A stretch of DNA of 64,000 nucleotides from Mucilaginibacter ginsenosidivorans (GTDB lineage: Bacteria > Bacteroidota > Bacteroidia > Sphingobacteriales > Sphingobacteriaceae). Shown in pieces: positions 23,531 to 32,548 of this stretch. The translations under genes and the position numbers were made by a program. The stretch is taken from NCBI RefSeq assembly GCF_007971025.1, contig NZ_CP042436.1, forward strand, positions 4,526,001-4,590,000, read 5' to 3'. The notes beneath the pieces are model-generated. The model saw only the letters and a program-made list of their open reading frames with translations. It was not told where the DNA came from and searched no databases. How positions within the stretch are numbered: the stretch's first letter is position 1; every line of letters begins with the position of its first letter.

Positions 23531-23956
23531 TTACTTAAGGGTCACCTCACCTATCAGGTGCACAATGTTCTGCGCCGGAGTGGTGTTGGCGGTTACTAAA
23601 ATTTGTTTATCCTGCAAGCCCACTTTCCCGGCGCTGTTGAAAGTGACTTTTATTTTTGAGCTCTCACCTGGTTTTATCGGCTCTTTCGGCCACTCAGGTA
23701 TGGTACATCCGCACGATGCTTTGGCATCCGTAATGATAAGCGGCGATTTGCCGGTATTGGTAAACTTATATTCGTAGGTCACCTTTTCGCCGTCTTTTAT
23801 CTTACCGAAATCGTGCGTTTCTTTTTCAAATTTCATTACCGGTTTATCGCCGGGCGCTGTCGCGCTGGTATCATTCGATGCTGTGCTGCCCGATTGATTA
23901 TTGCAGGCAACCATTAGCATGCCTGCGGCCATAAGTGCTAAAAACAGTTTTTTCAT
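23531..23956 (-). CDS. DUF1573 lipoprotein
   Basis: 141 residues. Lipobox ending in VAC (Cys18) predicts a membrane-anchored lipoprotein. A Ser/Thr/Ala-rich linker (about 20-38) leads to one DUF1573 domain of Ig-like fold: FEKETHDFGKIKDGEKVTYEYKFTNTGKSPLII, then ASCGCTIPEWPKEPIKPGES. The paired Cys in SCGCT are conserved across the family. Function unknown, but the domain is common in Bacteroidota envelopes. The gene lies nine bases before yajC and 40 bp after nusB in a single direction. Confidence 0.9.
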   Translation of the reverse strand: MKKLFLALMAAGMLMVACNNQSGSTASNDTSATAPGDKPVMKFEKETHDFGKIKDGEKVTYEYKFTNTGKSPLIITDAKASCGCTIPEWPKEPIKPGESSKIKVTFNSAGKVGLQDKQILVTANTTPAQNIVHLIGEVTLK

Positions 23957-23996
23957 TGTATTTAGAAAATTTTTAAAATTCGACCGAATCTGTAAA

Positions 23997-24947
23997 TCAT
24001 TCGTCTATCAGGCCCCGTCCCACTTTCCTGATGGTGTTGTCGGCCTTCAATTCGTATAAAATCTTGTCTAAGATACCGTTTATAAATGAATTACTCTTGG
24101 GCGTGCTAAACTCCTTCGAAATCTCGAGGTATTCATTAATTGTAACCTTAACCGGGATTGATGTAAAATTAACGAATTCGGTAATAGCCATCTTCATTAA
24201 AAGGGTATCCATCATTGCAATGCGATCGGGTTCCCAGTTCTGCGTTTTTTTACTGATCATATCCTGGTACTGGGCATCATACCTTATCGCCTGCCGGAAG
24301 AGTTCAATAATAAAGTCCCGGTCCTCGTCCCAGTTGCCTGTTACTTCGGCCAGTTTATTCTGAGCCGGGTTATCGTACGAGAAGTTTTTGAACGTTTTGG
24401 CTATCAATGCCTGCAATACATCTTTATCCACCGGCCAGAAGATAAATTTATCTTCAAAAACCTGCTCGGCAAGCAACGATTTCAGGATCACCTTTTTAAA
24501 GATGAACTTGATCATGTCCTTATCACTATGCAGTGTATCGTCTGTCTTTTTCAGATAGTCGCTATATTCCGTTGAGTTTTTGAGAATGGTGAAAAGCGAT
24601 TTTGCCAGTTCGGGATCGAAACTCCAGGATATCTTATATTTTTTTACCGACGCCAGGTATTCATCATTTTTATTCAGCGATGTGATGAACCTGTTTTCAA
24701 GCAATTTGAGTTTTGGCGCCAGGTCGTCGGCCGTCGGCAGGTGCTTGTGTTTTCTTTCTTCCGCGTCGGTCTGGACATAACTTACAACCTCGGATATTAA
24801 CGAAAGCATCCAGATGTACATTTCGTGTACTTTCTCGACGCTTTGCAGCAGGTTTTTTTCGTGCTGCTTAATGTCCTTGTTGTCCGACTGATGATAGGCG
24901 TAAAGCGCCTGTAAAACTTTTACCCGTAGATGTCTTCTGTTTAGCAT
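23997..24947 (-). CDS. nusB: Transcription antitermination factor NusB
   Basis: RNA-binding factor that with NusE (S10) binds boxA in rRNA operons. 316 residues, about twice the E. coli length; long NusB proteins with an N-terminal half of extra helices are normal in Bacteroidota. It starts LNRRHLRVKVLQALYAYHQS (the conserved arginine-rich N-terminal helix). The family's C-terminal core is seen in DRIAMMDTLLMKMAITEFVNFTSIPVKVTINEYLEISKEFSTPKSNSFINGILDKI. It heads a run nusB - DUF1573 - yajC - YbbR - coaE. Confidence 0.93.
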   Translation of the reverse strand: MLNRRHLRVKVLQALYAYHQSDNKDIKQHEKNLLQSVEKVHEMYIWMLSLISEVVSYVQTDAEERKHKHLPTADDLAPKLKLLENRFITSLNKNDEYLASVKKYKISWSFDPELAKSLFTILKNSTEYSDYLKKTDDTLHSDKDMIKFIFKKVILKSLLAEQVFEDKFIFWPVDKDVLQALIAKTFKNFSYDNPAQNKLAEVTGNWDEDRDFIIELFRQAIRYDAQYQDMISKKTQNWEPDRIAMMDTLLMKMAITEFVNFTSIPVKVTINEYLEISKEFSTPKSNSFINGILDKILYELKADNTIRKVGRGLIDE

Positions 24948-24995
24948 GGTAATAAAGAACGGTTTCTATCCACCCTATGGCGGATCATTTATGAT

Positions 24996-26081
24996 TTAAT
25001 AGGTTGATTTTACTTTTTTAATATCCGCAATACGTTTTTCTGCTATTTTGTTCGCTGCCTCGATGGTCGAAATTTTTTCGGCTTTTGAAAGCTTTAAAAC
25101 ATTTCTTGTCGCTTCGTAAATATTTTCGGTTAGCTGCAGGGTTCGTTTTTTGCTGAACCCCATCAATTCCGAATAACAATTGATAACACCGCCCGCGTTT
25201 ATAACATAGTCAGGTGCGAACAAAATCCCCTTCTCAAGCAGCATGCGGCCCTGCTCATATTCATCTTCCAGCTGGTTATTAGCCGACCCCGCAATGATAG
25301 AATATTTAAGTTTGTTAATTGTTTGCGCATTTATAGTTGCGCCTAATGCACACGGCGAATAAATATCGGCTTCGATGTCAAAAATTGTATTATTTGATAT
25401 CGCCTGGGCTCCATATTTTTTTGCAACCTGTACGGTACGCTCCTCGTTAATATCGCTTACATACACCATCGCGTTCTCATCGCGCAGCAGCCGCACAAGG
25501 TTTTCGCCAACATGGCCTATACCCTGCACCATCACCGACCTGCCCGCAATACTATCATTGCCATACAGTTCTTTCACCGCAGCTTTTATGCCCATGAATA
25601 CCCCAAGCGCAGTAATTGGTGACGGATCGCCGCTACCGCCTATCGATTCGGGCACGCCCATTACATATTGGGTTTCCATGCGGATATATTCCATATCGCG
25701 CGGATTGGTACCAACATCCTCAGCGGTAATAAACTCACCGTTCAGGTTTTTGATGAAACGCCCGAATTTACGCAGCAGGGCCTCCGACTTATCTTTGCGG
25801 GCATCGCCAATGATAACAGCTTTACCGCCGCCAAGGTTAAGGCCGGCCACAGCCGCTTTATAGGTCATGCTTTTTGATAACCGGAGTACATCGTTAAGGG
25901 CATCGGCCTCTGTTTTATAGGCCCACATACGTGTACCGCCTAAAGCCGGGCCCAACGTAGTATCGTGAATAGCGATTATGGCTTTAAGGCCAGAATCAGG
26001 ATCATTGCAAAAGACAATTTTCTGATGTCCGAAGGCATGCATCTGATCAAACAGTGATTCGCTGGCGTTTTGGGCTGACAT
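24996..26081 (-). CDS. Leucine/valine/phenylalanine dehydrogenase (Glu/Leu/Phe/Val family)
   Basis: NAD-dependent oxidative deaminase of branched-chain amino acids. 361 residues. The substrate region GPALGGTRMWAY and the catalytic Lys in AGLNLGGGKAVI (about residue 88) are clear, with a second Lys at MTYKAAVAG. A Rossmann motif QGIGHVGENLVRLL lies near residue 187. The length and GLNLGGGKAV match leucine/valine dehydrogenases rather than the longer glutamate dehydrogenases. It would start leucine catabolism, whose last enzyme (HMG-CoA lyase) is at 10.9 kb. Confidence 0.88.
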   Translation of the reverse strand: MSAQNASESLFDQMHAFGHQKIVFCNDPDSGLKAIIAIHDTTLGPALGGTRMWAYKTEADALNDVLRLSKSMTYKAAVAGLNLGGGKAVIIGDARKDKSEALLRKFGRFIKNLNGEFITAEDVGTNPRDMEYIRMETQYVMGVPESIGGSGDPSPITALGVFMGIKAAVKELYGNDSIAGRSVMVQGIGHVGENLVRLLRDENAMVYVSDINEERTVQVAKKYGAQAISNNTIFDIEADIYSPCALGATINAQTINKLKYSIIAGSANNQLEDEYEQGRMLLEKGILFAPDYVINAGGVINCYSELMGFSKKRTLQLTENIYEATRNVLKLSKAEKISTIEAANKIAEKRIADIKKVKSTY

Positions 26082-26245
26082 TATTAGTAGTAAATGTACC
26101 TGTTCAGGGTACCGACAAAAGTATAGGTTTTTTTGATTGCCGCAAACTTAATTTAGCTTCTGGTTAAATTGATTGACACTTTAGTTTTCATTCCCTGCTT
26201 CTTTATTTCGATCGATAGAGAATACTATTTGTTAAAATACAAGAA

Positions 26246-26273
26246 AGACCGGCCTCCTGCTGAAAACCGGTCT
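26246..26273 (-). terminator. Terminator after the downstream beta-helix gene
   Basis: AGACCGG (26246-26252) pairs with CCGGTCT (26267-26273). On the minus strand it is followed by TTTCTTGTATTTT. It lies 24 bp after the beta-helix stop codon at 26297. Confidence 0.7.
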
Positions 26274-26296
26274 CTCATTTTATATCTTTTATTTGT

Positions 26297-27946
26297 TTAT
26301 AACGACACTACGACGTTTGAACCCACTGACGCACCATTACCGACAACCTTAGCCAAGGCAGTTGGAACGCCGCTAACAGTAACCCCTGACATAATTACAT
26401 TATTCGTCACAAGGCCGCTTTGATTGCTATATATGGTTATTACGCACGATTTAAAATTAGTTACCGAACCGCCGGTCATGCTGAAATTGCCCGGGCAGGT
26501 ATCCAGCATTACAGCCATAGAAGCGACACTGTTTCCGATAAAAACCGAATTTTGAATCTTCACCCCGCTGGTGGCCATCAAATTGATCGCTTTACCACTT
26601 TTGGCTGCTGTTAAAGTACAGTTGGTAACGGTCACATTCAGGCAGCCCTTATAGGCCTCTATACAATCAGACCCCGTACCGGAAATAACGTCACTGTTGA
26701 GCGTGATATCGCTGGAACCGCCGCTGCCGTCTAAAAGTATACCGATATTGAAGGCACTTGTAATTACATTGCTTTTAGTTGAACATAATTTGCAGTCAGC
26801 AAATTCCAGGGCTTCAGCGTCTGACCCGCTAAATTGATTAGCCGATACAGTTATTCCTGATGACCGCACTACGCTGCAACCAATTGAACCCGCTATGAAT
26901 GTGTTGTTGCTTATCACACTATTTGTCATATAACGAACTTCTATTCCTTCAGCGCTCCAATTTGTTGGTTTTACCGGCATTTTAAATGTATTACCCGTAA
27001 TGGTCCAGTTGCTGGTAGTAATGCCATTACTTGAACTGCCTCTGATAGCGGCACCCGATTCTGAGATTGTAGCAGCTGGCAACATACTTTGATCAACTAA
27101 ATTATTACTGAAGACGCCGCCTGAAGTATTTGCGGTTTCAGCGTCAAAATAAAATCCGATGTAACCATTGCTGGTGATGGTGCAATTAGTAACTGAAGGA
27201 TTGTTATGTGCGCCCACCACCACTATTCCGTATGAAGGAAATGATGATACCGTTACGTTGGATATGGAAACATTATCAGCATATATGGCCATGCCCTGAA
27301 CCCCATTTGGGTTTCCTAAGGCCGAACTGCTCCATATGCCTGTTACACTGCCGTTTGTTACGGTGGCACCGTTTGTTACAAGAGATATCCCTGTGCCGGA
27401 TGTGCGGGTCATGTGGATAGTCGACCCGTTTAAATCAAAGTCGTACGTTACCCGCAGGCCTGTTACATTGTATGTTTTGCCAGGCGCCAGTGTTACATCG
27501 CCCACATTCAGGTATTTCTGCAACGCCTGGGTATCATCATGAACACCATCGGCATAAATGCCTGTCATCATAGTTGGGGTAGCAGTGGTTGCAGGCGGAG
27601 GGGTTGTTGTTGTGGGCGGGGTCGTCGGCGTTGTGCCGGTTGTACCACCCGACGCAGGAGTAGTTGCTTTAACAGTCGCGCTGCCCGAGGTTGCTGATAC
27701 TGCGCCTGTGGGTGTTGATGTTTTAGTGGTAGCACTGCCGCCAGTTGTTGGGCCAGTTGTTGTCTTAGTTCCGGTCGACGCGCCGTTAGGTACTGAGCTG
27801 CCCGCTGCAATTATTGTAGTATCGGTGCTGATTGTGCCTGTAGATGTTGTTTGCTGTACCGGAGTGATCGGATCAAGCCCGTCTTTCTTACAGGAGAAAG
27901 ATAGTATCAAACAAAAAAGTCCCAAAACCGCTGTAATCTTCCTCAT
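26297..27946 (-). CDS. Secreted lipoprotein with right-handed beta-helix (pectate-lyase-like fold)
   Basis: 549 residues. Lipobox FSC at Cys19. A low-complexity Thr/Ser/Gly/Pro linker covers about residues 31-125 (DNA 27572-27856), followed by DGVHDDTQALQKYL, the typical opening of pectate-lyase-3 type beta-helices. Many short rungs with Asn-rich turns follow (NVTVSSFPSYGIVV, NCTITSNGYIGFYF, NNTFIAGSIGCSVV). It is probably exported to the cell surface and may bind or cut a polysaccharide, but no catalytic residues can be assigned. It is a close paralogue of the gene 340 bp upstream, which lacks the linker. The start at 27946 is chosen over an ATG seven codons earlier because it gives a normal signal peptide. 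Confidence 0.85.
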   Translation of the reverse strand: MRKITAVLGLFCLILSFSCKKDGLDPITPVQQTTSTGTISTDTTIIAAGSSVPNGASTGTKTTTGPTTGGSATTKTSTPTGAVSATSGSATVKATTPASGGTTGTTPTTPPTTTTPPPATTATPTMMTGIYADGVHDDTQALQKYLNVGDVTLAPGKTYNVTGLRVTYDFDLNGSTIHMTRTSGTGISLVTNGATVTNGSVTGIWSSSALGNPNGVQGMAIYADNVSISNVTVSSFPSYGIVVVGAHNNPSVTNCTITSNGYIGFYFDAETANTSGGVFSNNLVDQSMLPAATISESGAAIRGSSSNGITTSNWTITGNTFKMPVKPTNWSAEGIEVRYMTNSVISNNTFIAGSIGCSVVRSSGITVSANQFSGSDAEALEFADCKLCSTKSNVITSAFNIGILLDGSGGSSDITLNSDVISGTGSDCIEAYKGCLNVTVTNCTLTAAKSGKAINLMATSGVKIQNSVFIGNSVASMAVMLDTCPGNFSMTGGSVTNFKSCVITIYSNQSGLVTNNVIMSGVTVSGVPTALAKVVGNGASVGSNVVVSL

Positions 27947-28090
27947 ACTTTGAGTAGTTTGAATCAATCAGGTAGAATTGGGTACTTATACCAGCTTTAT
28001 TACACAAAAGTTGCAAAAAAATAGAGGGTTTTTTCTTAATAATTAATATTTTTCCTATTTAATACGTTGATTATCAATAATATAAAAAAA

Positions 28091-28118
28091 GTCACCTAAA
28101 GTGACATATATTTTTTTA
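28091..28118. terminator. Hairpin flanked by A and T runs between the beta-helix genes
   Basis: GTCAC-CTAAA-GTGAC (28091-28105) is preceded by seven A and followed, after ATATA, by a run of T, so it could stop transcription in both directions. It lies about 150 bp before the downstream beta-helix start, separate from the terminator at 28235-28264. An attenuator role is possible but unproven. Confidence 0.5.
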
Positions 28119-28234
28119 AGTACCTTAAATAAGGCATAAAAACGGGCGTTTCCGAGGAAAATCCGGTCGGTATTTTCGTGGAAACCGGTCCGGGGAAAAC
28201 TAAATGGCTTACCGGATAACCGGCAGAGTAAATT

Positions 28235-28264
28235 AAAAAAGGCCGGCACCAATCAGTACCAGCC
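28235..28264 (-). terminator. Terminator after the upstream beta-helix gene
   Basis: On the minus strand GGCTGGTAC pairs with GTGCCGGCC (nine pairs including two G-T) around a six-base loop, then six T (28235-28240). It lies 26 bp after the stop codon at 28290. Confidence 0.8.
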
Positions 28265-28289
28265 TTCCAAAAAGCTTATTTTTTGACTA

Positions 28290-29683
28290 TTAAAGTTTCA
28301 CCGCTACGTTAGCGCCGAGATAGCTGCCGGATTCCAGCACGGTGATCAGGGCCCTGGGCACCGCGGATATTGTGACACCGTTCATGCTGACATTGTTGGT
28401 AGTCAGGCCTGATGTTGAATTATAGATGCATATCACAGCCTGCTTAAATCCATTTACAGCACCGCCTGTCATCGCCAGGTTACCGGGGCAGTTATCAAGC
28501 ATGATAGCTGCATTCGCTACCCCACTTCCACGGAAAATAGTATTCTGGATCTTAACCTGGTTGGTTTTTTGAAGGTTAATGGCTTTAGTGTTTGGGCCTG
28601 CTGTTAAAGTAGCACCGTTAACAACAAGGTTATAGGTATTGTAATAAGCATGTATACATTCTTCAACAGTGCCCGATATCTTGTCGCCGGTTAAAGTTAT
28701 CCCGTTGCAGCCCGAACTTCCGTCGACCAGTATACCAACACCGCCCGAACTTGTAATGGTATTATTTTGCGATGAACTTGATTTCGTGTCGGCAAATTCA
28801 AGGCCTTCTTCGGTTGAGCCGCTAAACTGGTTCCACGACGCTGTAATACCCGAGCATCTTACTATACTGCAACCAATTGACCCGTTTGTGAAAGTATTGA
28901 CACTGATGGTACTATTTGTCATGTACCGCACTTCCATGCCTTCAGCATTCCAATTTGAGGGCCTGTACGGCATTTTTATAACGTTACCGATAATTGACCA
29001 GCCGGAAGTTACGATATTTGGATTGTTTGAGCTTCCACGGATCGCAACGCCGGATTCATTGATCGCCGAAGCAGGTATTGCGCTGCGGTCGACCGTATTA
29101 TGACTAAAAACCCCGCCAGAGGTGTATTTAGTTTCGGCATCAAAATAAAACCCTAAATACCCTGTATTCTTGATAAGGCAATAGGTTACCGACGGCTTGT
29201 TAACGGCTGCCACTAATATACCATAGGACGGAAATGATGCAACAGTTACTTTTGAAACCGAGCAATTATCTGCCGCAATGTATAAACCGGCTGCGCCGTT
29301 GGCATCTGCCGCCTGCGATGTTGTCCAGCTCCCTTTGATAGTACCATTGGTTATACTGGCGCCATAACCCGTCATGCGGATCGGATAACCATACTTAGCC
29401 GTCACGTAAATAGTGGCGCCGTTCATATTTAAGGCATGCGAAACCCGAAGCGAACTGACATTGTAAGTTCTCCCGGCAACAAGGGTAACATTACCTGCAT
29501 TCAATTGGTTTTGCAGGGTATAAGTGTCATCAGTAGTACTTGCGTTGCTTAGCATCGCGTCGGTTTTAAAAGCCGTTGAATCGGCGGTCGTAACATCGGG
29601 GTTACATTGTCTTTCTTGCACGAGGTAAAAGAAAGTCCGAGGATCAGGCCTAATGAGCCCAAAAATGCTGCTGTTTTTTTCAT
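28290..29683 (-). pseudogene. Beta-helix lipoprotein gene, frameshifted after its signal peptide
   Basis: The ATG at 29683 opens a normal lipoprotein signal (MKKTAAFLGSLGLILGLSF, then TSCKKDN; Cys22), but that frame stops after about 20 more codons. The main beta-helix body lies in another frame that is open from 29621 (GTG) to 28290. Adding one base to the four-C run on the minus strand (plus-strand GGGG, 29598-29601) joins them as SCKKDNVTPDVTTADSTAF and gives one 464-residue protein. The body matches the neighbouring gene rung by rung (SFPSYGI, GFYFDAET, EVRYMTNS, SIGCSIVR) but has no Thr-rich linker. Either the gene is broken, or a one-base assembly error is present. If translated from GTG it would lack any export signal. 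Confidence 0.8.
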
Positions 29684-30248
29684 TTTGATTAATCAGGGTA
29701 GTTTGCCAGCCTGCTTTTAAAGCGTACCAGGCGGCAAAAGTTTAAAATTTGTTTTTATTGTTTATGCAGATAATAAAAAGATAACGGATCGTGATTTGCG
29801 AGAGAACGACCTGTCATCAGTTGTTTGCTGAAGAAAATGATTTCACCCTTTCGGGCTCGTATTCTATTTTATGGAACGACTCTGAATGCAGTAATAGCAA
29901 CAGAGTCATGGGGTACCTGGTCTGTTTCATAGTTGTTTAATTAATTTAAGGATGTACAAATATACGGCGCTTCAATAGAAATATTACATCTATAGTTAAT
30001 TTTATTTCTAAATAATTGTTAATTGTTAATTATTAATTATAAATATATAAAATATTCGACAATATCATGAAAAATATATGCCGCATATTGGCTATATGAC
30101 TGCCAAAGCATGTTTTTAAATATTGTGATATTGTATAAAGTACACTAAAACGAATCGTCAAAAAATTGTTAAAATATTTACTCTTAATGATGTTGGCTAC
30201 CAATGCCAGTTCCCCCTCTTTAAAAAAGTATACCTTTGTTACTACCGG
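29684..30248. other. 565-bp intergenic region, no gene seen
   Basis: AT-rich, especially 29960-30180, with no credible reading frame. GACTCTG (29878-29884) and CAGAGTC (29901-29907) form a perfect seven-base stem with a 16-base loop. It contains the divergent promoters of the frameshifted beta-helix gene (minus) and the ABC exporter (plus, box at 30231). Confidence 0.6.
30231..30238 (+). promoter_or_regulatory. -7 box TACCTTTG for the ABC exporter
   Basis: Exact TAnnTTTG match, 11 bases before the ATG at 30249. No -33 TTTG at the normal spacing. Confidence 0.5.
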
Positions 30249-32036
30249 ATGAGAAGTCTTGCATATCTTAATAAGTTTCTTTACAAATACCGCTGGCGGC
30301 TTATACCAGGCGTCCTATTTGTTATCATATCCAATATTTTTGGCGTACTGCCCGCCAAGGTGATCGGGATGGCCTTTGATCTTGTTCGCGAAAATATATC
30401 AGTTTACCAGCTTTTCTCCGGCTTCGACAGGCAATCTATGATCTACAGTATTTTTGGTTATAGTTTGCTGCTCTTCGGCGTGCTGGTGCTGGTGCTGGCC
30501 CTGCTCAGGGGCCTGTTCCTGTTCTTCATGAGGCAAACTATTATCGTAATGTCCCGGCACATCGAGTATGATCTGAAAAACGAGATATACGATCATTACC
30601 AGAAGCTTTCGCTTGCATTTTACCGCCGCCATAACACAGGCGACCTGATGAACCGGGCGACCGAGGACGTAAGCCGGGTGCGCATGTACCTGGGTCCGGG
30701 CATCATGTATACTGTTAATACGGTTATATTATTTATCATGGCTATCGCCATCATGCTTACGGTCAATGTGCGATTGGCTGTATTTTCCATACTTCCCCTC
30801 CCCATCCTTGCAGTGACCATTTATTATGTAAATAACATTATCAACTTCCGCAGCGAAAAAATACAACAGCGGCTGTCGGCCCTATCAAGTTTTGTACAGG
30901 AGAATTTTTCGGGCATCAGGGTGATCAAGTCCTATGTGCGCGAAAATTCAGTGCGGGAAAGCTTTGTGCATGAAAGCGAAAATTATAAAACACATTCCAT
31001 GGCGCTGGTTAAGGTCCAGGCGCTTTTTTACCCTACCATGCTTTTGCTGGTTGGCCTCAGCAACGTTATAGTGATGTACGTGGGTGGTGTGGAGGTGATG
31101 AAAGGTAACATCACGCCTGGTAATATTGCTGAATTTATCGTTTACCTTAATATGCTTACCTTCCCGGTAATGGCGCTGGGTTGGGTCACTTCGCTGGTTC
31201 AGCGGGCCGCTGCCTCGCAAAAAAGAATAAACGAGTTCCTGCACGAACAACCTGAGATCGAATCGCCAAAGGTTGCCCCGCATGTTGTGAAAGGCCGCAT
31301 CCATTTCAATAATGTCTCATTTACCTACCCGGATACGGGCATAAAAGCACTAAAAAATGTAACGTTTACCGCCCAGCCGGGCGAGATGATAGCCATAATC
31401 GGCCGAACGGGATCGGGGAAATCAACCATTGCCAATCTTATCATGCGGATGTACGATTGTACAGGCGGGCAGATCGATATAGACCACACACAGGTTCAAC
31501 AATTGAACCTGGACAGCTACCGTTCGCAAATTGGCTTTGTACCGCAGGAGGTTTTCCTTTTTTCGGACACGATCGCGAATAACATCGCTTTCAGCGCTGA
31601 TAACCTTGATATGCTCAAAATTGAGCAGGCGGCACGGGATGCAGCCGTGTACAACAATATCATGGAGCTTGAAAAGGGTTTTGAAACGTTGATAGGCGAA
31701 CGCGGGGTTACCTTGTCGGGCGGACAAAAGCAGCGGGTTTCGATAGCGAGGGCTATTATGAAACATCCCCAGATACTGATATTTGATGATTGCCTTTCCG
31801 CAGTAGATACGCGCACCGAGGAGGAAATATTACGCAACCTGGGTGGCATTATGCAGGGGAAAACAAGCATTATTATAGCACACCGTATCTCGACCATTAA
31901 AAACGCGGATAAAATTTTAGTGATGGATAATGGTGAAATAGCCGAACACGGCACCCACGATGAGCTAATGGAGCGCAGGCAGATTTATTTTGAGTTATAC
32001 GAAAAACAGCTGCTGGAAGAGGAAGAAAATGCCTGA
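30249..32036 (+). CDS. ABC exporter, fused permease-ATPase (MsbA/MDR type)
   Basis: 595 residues, a half-transporter acting as a homo- or heterodimer in the inner membrane. The N-terminal type I exporter domain has six helices (about 20-320), with a coupling-helix region HNTGDLMNRATEDVSRVR. The ATPase has Walker A IGRTGSGKST (about 385), Q-loop IGFVPQEVFLFSDTI, signature LSGGQKQR (about 492), Walker B ILIFDDCLSAVD and the switch His in IIAHRIST. The substrate is unknown: lipid, drug or peptide are all possible. The next gene is 129 bp downstream on the same strand. Confidence 0.92.
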   Translation: MRSLAYLNKFLYKYRWRLIPGVLFVIISNIFGVLPAKVIGMAFDLVRENISVYQLFSGFDRQSMIYSIFGYSLLLFGVLVLVLALLRGLFLFFMRQTIIVMSRHIEYDLKNEIYDHYQKLSLAFYRRHNTGDLMNRATEDVSRVRMYLGPGIMYTVNTVILFIMAIAIMLTVNVRLAVFSILPLPILAVTIYYVNNIINFRSEKIQQRLSALSSFVQENFSGIRVIKSYVRENSVRESFVHESENYKTHSMALVKVQALFYPTMLLLVGLSNVIVMYVGGVEVMKGNITPGNIAEFIVYLNMLTFPVMALGWVTSLVQRAAASQKRINEFLHEQPEIESPKVAPHVVKGRIHFNNVSFTYPDTGIKALKNVTFTAQPGEMIAIIGRTGSGKSTIANLIMRMYDCTGGQIDIDHTQVQQLNLDSYRSQIGFVPQEVFLFSDTIANNIAFSADNLDMLKIEQAARDAAVYNNIMELEKGFETLIGERGVTLSGGQKQRVSIARAIMKHPQILIFDDCLSAVDTRTEEEILRNLGGIMQGKTSIIIAHRISTIKNADKILVMDNGEIAEHGTHDELMERRQIYFELYEKQLLEEEENA

Positions 32037-32165
32037 TCGTTAACTAATACTATAAAAATATCGACTATTCTTTGAAAAAAACACAACAATATTGTTTTTA
32101 ATACTTGTACTTTGAAATTTTATTTATATTTATGCCGGGTAAAAAACAAATTACAATTATTTAAC

Positions 32166-32498
32166 ATGGGTGATTTTGACAACAGAGAACGTGAAGAGGT
32201 TTTTTCGAAAAAGGTTAGGGCTGGGAAGCGGACTTATTTTTTTGATGTAAAGGCGACACGATCAAACGATTATTATATTACCATAACCGAGAGCAAAAAG
32301 CGCCTGGAAGATGGGGTATTTATTAAACACAAGATCTTCCTGTACAAAGAAGACTTTGAAAAATTTGCCGAAGGTTTGAAAGACACGGTGGAATATATCA
32401 AAGCCAACCAGGAAGTAGTGGAAAAAAGGTATGAGTTCAGCGAAACTCCCGAAGTTGCCAAAACCGTTGATGAGGACGATTTTTCGTTCGATATTTAA
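32166..32498 (+). CDS. PUR-family (DUF3276) nucleic-acid-binding protein
   Basis: 110 residues. Starts MGDFDNREREEVFSKKVRAG, followed by KRTYFFDVKATRSNDYYITITESKKR and HKIFLYKEDFEKFAEGL. This is the single PUR repeat (beta-beta-beta-beta-alpha) of bacterial Pur-alpha relatives; the Borrelia member binds DNA and RNA. In Bacteroidota it is widespread and its targets are unknown. The tail is acidic (TVDEDDFSFDI). Start at 32166: an upstream TTG in frame at 32112 lacks any support. A terminator follows immediately. Confidence 0.9.
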   Translation: MGDFDNREREEVFSKKVRAGKRTYFFDVKATRSNDYYITITESKKRLEDGVFIKHKIFLYKEDFEKFAEGLKDTVEYIKANQEVVEKRYEFSETPEVAKTVDEDDFSFDI

Positions 32499-32526
32499 AA
32501 ACTAACTAAACTGATACTTTATACGA

Positions 32527-32548
32527 GCCCGCCAAAGCGGGCTTTTTT
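32527..32548 (+). terminator. Terminator after the PUR gene
   Basis: GCCCGC (32527-32532), loop CAAA, GCGGGC (32537-32542), then six T (32543-32548). The last T bases overlap the stop codon of convergent mgtE (32547-32549). Confidence 0.9.

Noticed and set aside
27558..27953. 131-codon plus-strand frame rich in Val, Gly and Pro
   Set aside because: It is the antisense shadow of the Thr/Ser/Gly/Pro linker of the beta-helix lipoprotein, whose repeated codons keep the opposite strand open.
28055..28252. 65-codon minus-strand frame between the beta-helix genes
   Set aside because: It contains the terminator-like hairpin at 28091-28118 and reads into the terminator at 28235; its sequence does not look like a protein.
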